Assembly (NCBI GenBank): GCA_027063295.1
Contig: JAMORZ010000132.1
Span: 1 to 7,575 of the forward strand
Direction: 5' to 3'
Length of the DNA: 7,575 nucleotides
Source: Sulfurimonas sp.
GTDB taxonomy: Bacteria; Campylobacterota; Campylobacteria; Campylobacterales; Sulfurimonadaceae
Shown: in pieces, positions 1 to 6,753 of the stretch
Position numbering within the stretch: the first letter of the stretch is position 1
Layout of the letters: the number at the start of each line of letters is the position of its first letter
Position numbers and translations under genes: made by a program
The notes under the pieces: model-generated
Seen by the model: the letters and a program-made list of their open reading frames with translations, nothing else
Told to the model about the DNA's origin: nothing
The model's database searches: none

Positions 1-26
1 TGGCAGTTGTTTATTACTAAGTCCAT
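1..26 (-). CDS. 5' end of an unidentified gene, cut by the window edge
   Basis: A start codon on the minus strand (ATG at 26-24) opens a frame running off the window edge and reading MDLVINNC. It is preceded by a strong ribosome binding site, AAAAGGGAG, five bases before the ATG. The start lies 40 bases beyond the stop of the histidine kinase gene, in the same direction, and a possible -10 box lies in that gap. About eight residues are too few to name a family. The gene could belong to the same transcript as the two-component pair or start its own. The call as a real gene rests only on the ribosome binding site, the spacing and the orientation. Confidence 0.55.
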
Positions 27-52
27 TTGTGCTCCCTTTTGTTAGATATAAA

Positions 53-58
53 ATTATA
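53..58 (-). promoter_or_regulatory. Possible -10 box for the edge gene
   Basis: The minus strand reads TATAAT at 58-53, about 27 bases before the ATG of the edge gene, within a 40-base AT-rich gap. No TTGACA-like -35 is seen and there is no TG extension, so this is only suggestive. In such AT-rich DNA the hexamer can arise by chance. Confidence 0.3.
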
Positions 59-66
59 GTATAAAT

Positions 67-1770
67 TTACTCACATTGAAGTGTAATTATAAATTTTGCA
101 CCATAATAGGTTTCATCATCAACAACAAACTCTCCATTTGTTGCACTAAGTGTTCCATGAAAATGTTCTGTGATGATTTTATTACTCATAAACAGCCCTA
201 TTCCTGTTCCTTCTGACTGATGTTTTGTTGTAAAATAAGGCTCAAAAATTTTCATTTTTATCGTATCATCTATACCACCACCATTATCGTAGATATCTAT
301 GTAACATTGATTTGCTTCTTTATGTGTGTGTATAAAAACTATTTTTCTTGATTGCTCTTTTGTTGTCAAGATATCTTTTGCATTGTTTAAGATATTTAAA
401 ATAACTTGAGATAGTTCATTTTCCCTTCCACGAATCTCAACATCTTGCTCCATCAAATCATAAACAAGCTCAATCGTATGACTCTCATATGCTGCTTCGA
501 TCAAAGAAACAGATTTTTTGATAACACTCTCTATATAAAAACATCTCTCACTCTCATCACGTGAGAAAAACCCTCTAAAATCATCAATAGTTTTTGAAAG
601 ATAAAGTGTGTACTCTTTGATTTTATCAAAGATACCAAGAAGCTCTTCATCGCTGAGCATATCATTTTTGTAACGAAGTTTTGCACCTGATGCCAGTGTT
701 GATATGGAGCTTAAAGGTTGACGCCACTGATGAGCGATATTACCTATCATTTCCCCCATCGCTGCAAGACGAGACTGCTGAATGATCATCATATCTTGCT
801 CTTTTTCCATGCTTATATCTTGAATATTGGCAACAACAAGTTTTTTCTCCCCTTCAACTTTGATCCCAAATGAGATCCGAAGAGGAAAGATTGTTTTATC
901 TTTTCTTTGTCCTTCAAGTTCAAAAACCATATCTTTGTTTTTAAGCTCACCACGTTGCATAAAAGTTTTTAGTCCTTGAATATGACCTTCAAGATATTTT
1001 TTAGGGATAATCCTCTCATCTAGAAGTGTTGTTCCTATCATCTCTTGAGCACTATACCCAAAGATACGCTCTGCACTTGTGTTGAAAGTAAGAATCTCAA
1101 AACGATGATTTACTGCAATAATGCCATTAGTATTTGTCTGCGTTACCATATTTGAGTAGTTTTTCTCATCATTGAGTGCTTTTGTTTTTCGTTTATGACT
1201 CAAATCAATTGGTCGAAAAATAAACATAGCTTCAAGCACCAATGTCAAGAGTGTAAAAAACAAGATATACATCTCATTGCTACGCAATTTATTTATTTTT
1301 GCTTCTGCCTCTTTTTGATAAAGATAAACTGCTTTATCCAAAGCATCAACAAGCTCTTCAGCATGTGCTAAAACATACTGAAGAGACTCTTTACTTTTAC
1401 TATTTTCTTGAGCTATTTTTCTTGCATGATCAAGATAAACTTTTACTTTTGTATCAATATTTGTCGGTGGCTTATAATAATGAGCATAAAGATCTTCAGA
1501 CATTTGTAAAGATGTAAGTTCGTGGTGAGCTTTTTGCATCTCATCTATCACATTTTGAAGTTTTAAGAGTTTATGAGTTGCTGCAAAAAGTGCAATCTTT
1601 TGAGAAAGCATACGTTGTTTTCCACTAATATTAATCACCCTACCATCGTTTGCCTGTGCATGAATAATCTTTGAAAGGTTAAAAAAAGCAAGGATAGAAA
1701 GAAGAGCAATAAGCGAAAGAGCTATGATATATTTTTTAGAAAACGAGAGAGAAGTAAAAAACCTTTTCAT
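67..1770 (-). CDS. Membrane sensor histidine kinase (PilJ/NarX-like sensor, PAS, HisKA, HATPase)
   Basis: A 567-residue transmembrane histidine kinase. Visible in order: a membrane segment at about 13-32; a periplasmic helical sensor at about 35-160 with VINISGKQRMLSQKI (45-59), which resembles the type IV pilus/NarX-type transducer N-terminal domain; a second membrane segment at about 167-187; a PAS domain at about 205-320; a dimerisation helix with the phospho-acceptor His347 in NIAHQWRQPL; and an ATPase domain with the N-box around Asn459/Asn463, the G1 box DNGGGI (Asp495), FEPYFTT, and the G2 box GTGIG (521-525). All catalytic motifs are present, so it should be an active kinase. There is no receiver domain of its own. 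Its start ATG overlaps the stop of the preceding response regulator gene as ATGA, so translation is probably coupled and that regulator is the likely partner. The signal sensed is unknown. Confidence 0.93.
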   Translation of the reverse strand: MKRFFTSLSFSKKYIIALSLIALLSILAFFNLSKIIHAQANDGRVINISGKQRMLSQKIALFAATHKLLKLQNVIDEMQKAHHELTSLQMSEDLYAHYYKPPTNIDTKVKVYLDHARKIAQENSKSKESLQYVLAHAEELVDALDKAVYLYQKEAEAKINKLRSNEMYILFFTLLTLVLEAMFIFRPIDLSHKRKTKALNDEKNYSNMVTQTNTNGIIAVNHRFEILTFNTSAERIFGYSAQEMIGTTLLDERIIPKKYLEGHIQGLKTFMQRGELKNKDMVFELEGQRKDKTIFPLRISFGIKVEGEKKLVVANIQDISMEKEQDMMIIQQSRLAAMGEMIGNIAHQWRQPLSSISTLASGAKLRYKNDMLSDEELLGIFDKIKEYTLYLSKTIDDFRGFFSRDESERCFYIESVIKKSVSLIEAAYESHTIELVYDLMEQDVEIRGRENELSQVILNILNNAKDILTTKEQSRKIVFIHTHKEANQCYIDIYDNGGGIDDTIKMKIFEPYFTTKHQSEGTGIGLFMSNKIITEHFHGTLSATNGEFVVDDETYYGAKFIITLQCE

Positions 1771-3461
1771 CGTTTTGGCTCACTAAAGTAATAACCTTGA
1801 AAAAGGTCTATACCTATATCTTTTAAAATTTCAAAAACCTCTTTTGAGTGAACAAACTCAGCAACACTTACAAGTCCAAGTGCATGAACATAGTTGTTAA
1901 TTGCACTCACAACAATGTATGCATTTCTATCTTTGTCTATGTTTTTCACCAAAGAAGCATCAAGCTTAATATAATCAACATTCAAGTTAACAATATGAGC
2001 AAAATTTGAATACCCACTTCCAAAGTCATCTATTGCCAGCTTACATCCATACGATTTAACCAGAGAGATAAATGTTGTAAGGTCATCATAATTAAAGATC
2101 TTTTCATCCTCTAAAAACTCAAAAGTTATATACTTTCCTATTTTATACTCTTGGAGTTTTTGTTCTATAAATGTTATAAATTCCACATTGGTTACATCAT
2201 CGATAGAAACATTAATATTGACATAAATACTCTCTTGAGAAACACGAGCAAAAACTTTTTCTATCATCTTTTTTTCTAAAAGAGTGTAAAGTTTGATCTT
2301 TTTTGATATATCCAAAAAATAATATGGAGCATACACCTCTCCTTCTACTTCAATACGCATCAATGCTTCGTACTTAATGATGTTTTCTTGAGTATCAACT
2401 ATAGGTTGATAGTATGGTACAACCAGATCTTCCTCCACAGCACGTACTATAATTCTAGACCATTTGAGATCATCTTCATACTCTTTGTGTAGATTTTCAC
2501 TCTCATCAAAGATATAAAAAGAGAGTTTTTTCTCTTTTGCTCGTCTGAGTGCGATATCTGCTGTTGATAATGGTAGTGCTTGATTTATAGATATACCAAT
2601 AGTCACACTAATATTGATCCAAAGATCATGCTCTTTTATGAAGATTCTGCTGTTTCTTATGGTAGTTAATAAAGAATCAACCTTACTCAAACACTCCTCT
2701 TTGTTAAAAACTGCATGTTTTATAAAAACAAACTCATCTGGACCTATCTTATAAAGTTTATAATCAGGATATGTCTGAGTATATGTACGAAGAAGTTTTG
2801 TTACTTGAAGTAAAACATCATTTCCTATATCTTCACCATAAAGATCATTGATATTTTTAAAAGCATCAAGATCGATAACCAAAACTATCGTTTGTTCTTT
2901 ATCTTGAAGATCTTTCAATAAAGCTTGACGATTTGGAAGCTCTGTTAAAAGATCTTTATAGATCATCTCATTTAAAATCGCATTTTGTTTTTCCAACTCT
3001 TGTGTTTTCAAAGCAACACGTTTTTCCAAAACACTATTGTACTCGATTAGTTGTTGTTTGAGCTTTTTATTTTGAACATAAACAGAAGCTTTTTCTATCG
3101 CTTCTATCAAAAGCTCAATATCGATAGGTTTTATAATGTAACTACTTACTGATTGTTGAATCGTTTTGAGAAGATATTTGCTGTCATTAAACGCAGTTGC
3201 ATAGATAACAGGAATATCTGTATCAAGAGTTCTTATAGCATCTACCATAGTGATACCATCCATCTTTGGCATCATAACATCACTGATGATAAGATCTATC
3301 TTTTCTTGATGAGATTTGAAGATTTTTAAACCCATTTCACCATTGTTTGCAAGAAGTATCTCTTTTACAAAAGGTTCCAAATTTTGACTTACCTCTTGTT
3401 GAAGTATTTGTTCATCTTCAACATAAAGGATAGTCAAATCTTTTAGTAAATTTATATCCAT
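1767..3461 (-). CDS. Response regulator REC-GGDEF-EAL, probable cyclic di-GMP phosphodiesterase
   Basis: A 564-residue cytoplasmic regulator. The receiver domain (about 8-125) has the acidic pair Glu15/Asp16, phospho-acceptor Asp61 in DVMMPKMDG, Thr89 and Lys111. A coiled-coil-like linker (about 126-168) follows, then a GGDEF domain (about 169-320) and an EAL domain (about 335-562). The cyclase signature is altered to GPDEF (240-244), with Pro in place of the second Gly, and no RxxD inhibitory site precedes it. The EAL domain keeps the residues expected of an active enzyme: Gln352, Glu365 in EAL, Asn417, Glu448, Asp478-Asp479, Lys499, Glu535 and Gln555. It is therefore likely to hydrolyse cyclic di-GMP, with the GGDEF domain perhaps only binding GTP; this is inference. 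No good Shine-Dalgarno sequence is seen before the ATG. The gene follows efp by 44 bases and overlaps the kinase gene by four bases. Confidence 0.92.
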   Translation of the reverse strand: MDINLLKDLTILYVEDEQILQQEVSQNLEPFVKEILLANNGEMGLKIFKSHQEKIDLIISDVMMPKMDGITMVDAIRTLDTDIPVIYATAFNDSKYLLKTIQQSVSSYIIKPIDIELLIEAIEKASVYVQNKKLKQQLIEYNSVLEKRVALKTQELEKQNAILNEMIYKDLLTELPNRQALLKDLQDKEQTIVLVIDLDAFKNINDLYGEDIGNDVLLQVTKLLRTYTQTYPDYKLYKIGPDEFVFIKHAVFNKEECLSKVDSLLTTIRNSRIFIKEHDLWINISVTIGISINQALPLSTADIALRRAKEKKLSFYIFDESENLHKEYEDDLKWSRIIVRAVEEDLVVPYYQPIVDTQENIIKYEALMRIEVEGEVYAPYYFLDISKKIKLYTLLEKKMIEKVFARVSQESIYVNINVSIDDVTNVEFITFIEQKLQEYKIGKYITFEFLEDEKIFNYDDLTTFISLVKSYGCKLAIDDFGSGYSNFAHIVNLNVDYIKLDASLVKNIDKDRNAYIVVSAINNYVHALGLVSVAEFVHSKEVFEILKDIGIDLFQGYYFSEPKR

Positions 3462-3505
3462 CTGGGCATTTTATATCTTCGTTTGTTAAAACAAGGTTAA
3501 AAAGC

Positions 3506-4072
3506 CTATTTTACTTTTTCTAAGTATTCACAATCAACAGTGTTTACTTTGATTGTATCACCTTCTAAAACATGGTATGGTACTTGAACAACTGCACCAG
3601 TCTCAAGAGTTGCAGGTTTTTTACTTCCACTTGAAGTGTCACCTTTGAAGTTTGGTGGAGTCTCTGCGATAACAAGTTCCATAACTTCTGGAGCTTGAAC
3701 AGAGATTGCATTTCCTTTATAAAAAACGATATCTACATTTACACCATCTTTAAACCATTTTGAAGCATCATCACACTGCTCGTATGAAAGTCCAAGTTGA
3801 TCATAAGTATCGTTGTCCATAAACTGGTACATATCACCATCATCATAAAGGTATTGCATCGTTTTATACTCGATTACAGGTACTTCAAACTTATCACCAG
3901 CATGAACAGTTTTTTCAACCACTTTACCATTTAAAAAACTCTTGATCTTCATACGAACAAACGCAGCACCTTTACCAGGTTTCACATGTTGGAACTCCAC
4001 CACTTTATAAGGAACATCGTTGATAATCAAACGTACATTTTTTTTGATATCACCCATACCAATTGTTGCCAT
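3506..4072 (-). CDS. efp: Translation elongation factor P
   Basis: Elongation factor P enters the ribosome next to the P site and relieves stalling at runs of proline. The product is 188 residues, the usual length, and begins MATIGMGDIKKN. The N-terminal KOW-like domain holds the loop VKPGKGAAF with Lys34 at its tip, the position that is post-translationally modified in many bacteria. The second domain contains YLYDDGDMYQFMDN, and the C-terminal OB domain contains GDTSSGSKKPATLETGAVVQVP, the family signature. The frame is open three codons further to a GTG at 4081, but that codon is fused to the AGAGG ribosome binding site, and the ATG at 4072 gives the conserved N-terminus, so I chose the ATG. 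The gene is divergent from tgt. The modification enzymes are not in this window. Confidence 0.98.
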   Translation of the reverse strand: MATIGMGDIKKNVRLIINDVPYKVVEFQHVKPGKGAAFVRMKIKSFLNGKVVEKTVHAGDKFEVPVIEYKTMQYLYDDGDMYQFMDNDTYDQLGLSYEQCDDASKWFKDGVNVDIVFYKGNAISVQAPEVMELVIAETPPNFKGDTSSGSKKPATLETGAVVQVPYHVLEGDTIKVNTVDCEYLEKVK

Positions 4073-4080
4073 AAAAAACA

Positions 4081-4085
4081 CCTCT
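4081..4085 (-). promoter_or_regulatory. Ribosome binding site fixing the efp start
   Basis: The minus strand reads AGAGG at 4085-4081, eight bases before the ATG at 4072. An in-frame GTG at 4081-4079 shares its first base with this site, so it cannot be the start that the site serves. This places the efp start at the ATG. Confidence 0.8.
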
Positions 4086-4101
4086 AAATAATTTTTTGGT
4101 G

Positions 4102-4107
4102 ATTTTA
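4102..4107 (-). promoter_or_regulatory. Probable efp -10 box
   Basis: The minus strand reads TAAAAT at 4107-4102, one mismatch from consensus, with TTG directly upstream. It is 30 bases ahead of the efp ATG and would give a leader of roughly 20-25 bases. No clear -35 is visible. It lies in the AT-rich divergent region shared with tgt. Confidence 0.5.
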
Positions 4108-4137
4108 CAATAAAAGGGCTTAGAAACTTATATAAAT

Positions 4138-4146
4138 TGATATAAT
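4138..4146 (+). promoter_or_regulatory. Extended -10 promoter of tgt
   Basis: TGATATAAT matches the extended -10 consensus TGnTATAAT perfectly. It ends 30 bases before the tgt ATG, implying a start site near 4152 and a leader of about 25 bases that contains AAGGA at 4161-4165. No TTGACA-like -35 is found at the right spacing. Confidence 0.7.
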
Positions 4147-4176
4147 TGCATAACTAAAATAAGGAATACAATTACA

Positions 4177-5304
4177 ATGCAATTCACCTTAGAAGCAACA
4201 AGTGGCAAAGCTCGTGCCGCCACCATCAAAACAGCTCACTCAACTATAAAAACTCCCGTCTTTATGCCGGTGGGAACTGTAGGAAGTGTCAAATCTTTAG
4301 ATGTTGAAGATGTACTTAATCTTTTAGGTGCTGAGATCATCTTGGCAAACACTTACCACACCTACCTTCGCCCAGGTGATGAAACTATCAAAAAGATGGG
4401 CAAGCTTCATGGCTTTACAAAGTACCCAAAAAGTTTTTTGACTGATAGTGGCGGTTTTCAGGCATTTAGCCTCTCAGATATCTCCAAACCAAAAACAGAC
4501 GGGATTGAGTTTCGCAGCCACATAGATGGAAGCAAACACTTCTTTACACCAAAAAAGGTGATAGATATCCAAACAAACCTTGGGAGTGATATCATGATGA
4601 TACTTGATGATTTGGTAGCACTTCCAGCGACACAAGAGCGTATAAAAGTAAGTATCGAACGCACTACTGCATGGGCTAAAGAGTCTATCGAGTATTTTAG
4701 AAGCCAACAGGCAAAAGGGATATGTACAGAGCAAAATATCTTTGCCATTATCCAAGGGGGAACAGATAAGGCTTTTCGTACAAAAAGTGCCACAGAGCTT
4801 TGTGCACTTGATTTTGATGGGTTTGCCATTGGTGGGCTGAGTGTTGGTGAGCTTAACAACGAGATGTATGACACAGTTGAACACACAACACAGTATATGC
4901 CAGAGGATAAACCACGCTACCTGATGGGTGTGGGAACTCCAGAGGATCTTATAGAAAACATTGAGCGTGGAGTTGATATGTTTGACTGCGTTATGCCAAC
5001 TAGAAACGCAAGAAACGGAACACTTTTTACATCGTTTGGAAAACTCAACATTAAAGGAGCAAAATACAAAGAGGACTCTGCACCCATAGATAGCGAATGT
5101 GAGTGCCTTACTTGCAAAACATACTCAAGAGCTTACATAAACCACCTCTTTCGTGCTCGTGAGATCACCTACTTTAGACTCGCAACTATCCACAACCTCC
5201 ACTACTACCTCAACCTTATGCGTGAAGTGCGTGAAGCGATACTTGAAGATAGATTTGCAGAGTACAAAAAAGAGTTTTATACTAAGAGATCAAAAGCAAT
5301 TTAA
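4177..5304 (+). CDS. tgt: tRNA-guanine transglycosylase (queuine tRNA-ribosyltransferase)
   Basis: Exchanges the guanine at wobble position 34 of GUN-anticodon tRNAs for a 7-deazaguanine precursor, in the queuosine pathway. The product is 375 residues, full length. Visible are Asp90 in LTDSGGFQAF (general acid/base), the nucleophile Asp270 in DMFDCVMPTRNARNG, GGLSVGE (219-225), and the zinc site Cys308, Cys310, Cys313 and His339 with the same spacing as characterised bacterial enzymes. The substrate loop reads DDLVALPAT (144-152) where the Zymomonas enzyme has DECTPYPA, so the usual Cys is Leu146; Val223 of the LSVGE segment is kept. From memory of Campylobacter Tgt this loop looks like a lineage trait. 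The ribosome binding site AAGGA lies 11 bases before the ATG, slightly far. The gene is divergent from efp and followed, after 83 bases, by the efflux operon with its own promoter. Confidence 0.97.
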   Translation: MQFTLEATSGKARAATIKTAHSTIKTPVFMPVGTVGSVKSLDVEDVLNLLGAEIILANTYHTYLRPGDETIKKMGKLHGFTKYPKSFLTDSGGFQAFSLSDISKPKTDGIEFRSHIDGSKHFFTPKKVIDIQTNLGSDIMMILDDLVALPATQERIKVSIERTTAWAKESIEYFRSQQAKGICTEQNIFAIIQGGTDKAFRTKSATELCALDFDGFAIGGLSVGELNNEMYDTVEHTTQYMPEDKPRYLMGVGTPEDLIENIERGVDMFDCVMPTRNARNGTLFTSFGKLNIKGAKYKEDSAPIDSECECLTCKTYSRAYINHLFRAREITYFRLATIHNLHYYLNLMREVREAILEDRFAEYKKEFYTKRSKAI

Positions 5305-5313
5305 ATTATAAAA

Positions 5314-5330
5314 TGTGATTATTTTGTGAT
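5314..5330 (+). repeat. Pair of TGTGAT direct repeats upstream of the efflux promoter
   Basis: TGTGAT occurs at 5314-5319 and again at 5325-5330, an 11-base period that places both copies on the same face of the helix. They lie 19-38 bases upstream of the -10 hexamer, where an activator or repressor could bind. TGTGA is also a CRP/FNR-like half-site, but no matching inverted half is seen. The sequence is short and may be chance. Confidence 0.25.
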
Positions 5331-5339
5331 ATTCTCCAA

Positions 5340-5374
5340 TGAAATATATGCTATAATCTATGCTTTATATTTCA
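5340..5374. promoter_or_regulatory. Candidate operator: 9-bp perfect inverted repeat around the efflux -10 box
   Basis: TGAAATATA at 5340-5348 is matched exactly by its reverse complement TATATTTCA at 5366-5374. The 17-base spacer holds the extended -10 box, and the repeat centre (5357) falls on the last base of that box. The left arm would lie upstream of the predicted transcript start, so a transcribed hairpin is unlikely; a repressor site is more natural. Many RND efflux operons are controlled by local repressors, but no regulator gene is visible here. The AT-rich composition raises the chance of coincidence. Confidence 0.5.
5349..5357 (+). promoter_or_regulatory. Extended -10 promoter of the efflux operon
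   Basis: TGCTATAAT is a perfect TGnTATAAT match, 30 bases before the ATG of the outer-membrane factor gene, which puts the transcript start near 5364. No good -35 is seen: TTGTGA at 5324-5329 is 22 bases upstream, too far. The hexamer TATGCT is repeated at 5347-5352 and 5359-5364, on either side of the box. Confidence 0.7.
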
Positions 5375-5387
5375 CTAAGGAGCATGA

Positions 5388-6752
5388 ATGAAAAAATTAC
5401 TAGCAATTTTTCTTTTTCTTGGCATACTCAATGCTGCAGAAACACCTGATACCTCTTTAACACTCTCAGAAGCTCTTGATATCTTAAAGGAACAAAACCT
5501 TGAGATACGAGCAGCTGAGTTAGAGGTTCAATCTGCACATAAAGATGAACAGAGTGTCTCAGGGATGAATTGGGGTAAACTAGACTTTATTCAAGATGTT
5601 GCTCGCAGTAATGATGCGGGGAATGTTTTTGGATTTAAACTTACATCACGTGAGGCAAAATTTGGAGATTTTGGTTTTGCTGACTTTATCTCTCCTCCTC
5701 CTGGAACAACAAATGTTTTAGATGTTCAACCAACTGATTTAAACTATCCAGACGATAGAAACTTTTTCCAAAGTAAACTTCGTTATGAAGTACCACTCTT
5801 TACAGGATTTGCTCTCTCTAGCTATGCAGATATCAAAGCTGCTATGACAAAGATGAAATCACTTGAAAAAGATCAGGTGTTAAATGAGAAGATCTATCAG
5901 CTTAGAAAAAGCTACTACGATATGGCTCTTTTAGAAAGCTCTATCAAAAATCTTCAAAAGATTTTAGACAATATCAATACTCTTGAAAATACGACAAACA
6001 ACATGATAGAGGTTGGATATGCAAAAAAAATCGACCTTTTAGAAGTGAAAGCAAAAAAAGGGAATGTTGAGAGACTATTGCTTCAAATGCGTTCCAATGA
6101 ACAACTTCTTTACCACTACATCAGTTTTTTACTTAATCAAAAGGTAGATCATATCAGTGTCCCTCAATCAGAGATCGCTATGCCAACATACAGTGATGAG
6201 GAGATCTTAAGTCAAAACATCGACATCCAAAGAGCTGCTACTGGATTAACTATCAGAAAAAATATGGTTGCTGCTTCTGAAGCTTCTTACTATCCAACAG
6301 TTGGTGCTTTTGCAGAGATCGCAACAGCAGATGATAGTTTCTTGGGTGATGCAAGTGATCACAAAGCATACACTGTTGGAGCAAGACTTACATGGAACAT
6401 CTTCAATGGTGGTATCGATGGAGCAAAGATCGAAAAATCTCGCATTGATCATCTGAAAATGCAATCACAAGTGCAACTTGCAAAAGAGGGGATCGCACTC
6501 AAGATTGCAAAAATTCGTACAGAGATTCAAAGTGCAGATGATGAGATCGCATCACTTGAAAAAGAGTTAACACTTGCAGATGCAATCTATGAAAACTACG
6601 AAGGAAGATACAAAGAAAAACTCGCTTCGATGAGTGATGTTATCATCAAACAATCAGCACAAATCGAAAAAATCTTACAACTTCAAATGGCAAAAAACAA
6701 ACGTACAGAGCGTATTTTTGCCTTAGAAAAATTAGCAAACGGAGAAAACTAA
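5388..6752 (+). CDS. TolC-family outer-membrane efflux protein
   Basis: The outer-membrane channel of a tripartite efflux system. The product is 454 residues. A signal peptide (Lys2-Lys3, hydrophobic 4-15, likely cleavage after Ala16 or Ala17) is followed by LTLSEALDILKEQNLEIRAAE, the usual start of the periplasmic helices. The two internal halves show the family layout: barrel strands ending in LRYEVPLFTGFALSSY (131-146) and, in the second half, VGARLTWNIFNGGIDGAKI (330-348), each followed by long helices. A stretch at about 78-125, GNVFGFKLTSREA and then a Pro-rich loop, forms an extended first barrel segment seen in many such proteins. There is no lipobox Cys, so unlike OprM/CusC it should not be lipidated. 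AAGGAG lies five bases before the ATG. It is the first gene of the operon, one base ahead of the adaptor gene. Confidence 0.93.
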   Translation: MKKLLAIFLFLGILNAAETPDTSLTLSEALDILKEQNLEIRAAELEVQSAHKDEQSVSGMNWGKLDFIQDVARSNDAGNVFGFKLTSREAKFGDFGFADFISPPPGTTNVLDVQPTDLNYPDDRNFFQSKLRYEVPLFTGFALSSYADIKAAMTKMKSLEKDQVLNEKIYQLRKSYYDMALLESSIKNLQKILDNINTLENTTNNMIEVGYAKKIDLLEVKAKKGNVERLLLQMRSNEQLLYHYISFLLNQKVDHISVPQSEIAMPTYSDEEILSQNIDIQRAATGLTIRKNMVAASEASYYPTVGAFAEIATADDSFLGDASDHKAYTVGARLTWNIFNGGIDGAKIEKSRIDHLKMQSQVQLAKEGIALKIAKIRTEIQSADDEIASLEKELTLADAIYENYEGRYKEKLASMSDVIIKQSAQIEKILQLQMAKNKRTERIFALEKLANGEN

Positions 6753-6753
6753 T

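Noticed and set aside
1299..1517. 72-codon plus-strand frame inside the histidine kinase gene
   Set aside because: It lies antisense to the kinase sensor and membrane region, whose composition explains its Leu/Tyr-rich translation. It has no family resemblance and no need as a gene.
3462..3505. Terminator between efp and the regulator gene
   Set aside because: The only hairpin-like element, TTGTTTTAACAA, has a two-base loop and no G/C in a usable stem, and no T-run follows it.
4128..4145. Inverted repeat TTATAT/ATATAA over the tgt promoter
   Set aside because: Only six bases per arm and purely A/T; expected by chance in this AT-rich region and overlapping the -10 box itself.
4458..4886. Two overlapping antisense frames of 136-142 codons inside tgt
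   Set aside because: tgt is a fully conserved enzyme on the plus strand here. The antisense products show no domain, and their length comes from tgt codon bias.
4917..5117. 66-codon antisense frame inside tgt
   Set aside because: It covers the nucleophile and zinc-site region of tgt and has no recognisable product.
5305..5339. Intrinsic terminator after tgt
   Set aside because: The stretch is A/T-rich but shows no stable stem followed by a T-run.
6246..6464. Opposing short frames (72 and 62 codons) inside the outer-membrane factor gene
   Set aside because: Both lie within the second half of a well-formed TolC-family gene and read as low-information shadow sequence.
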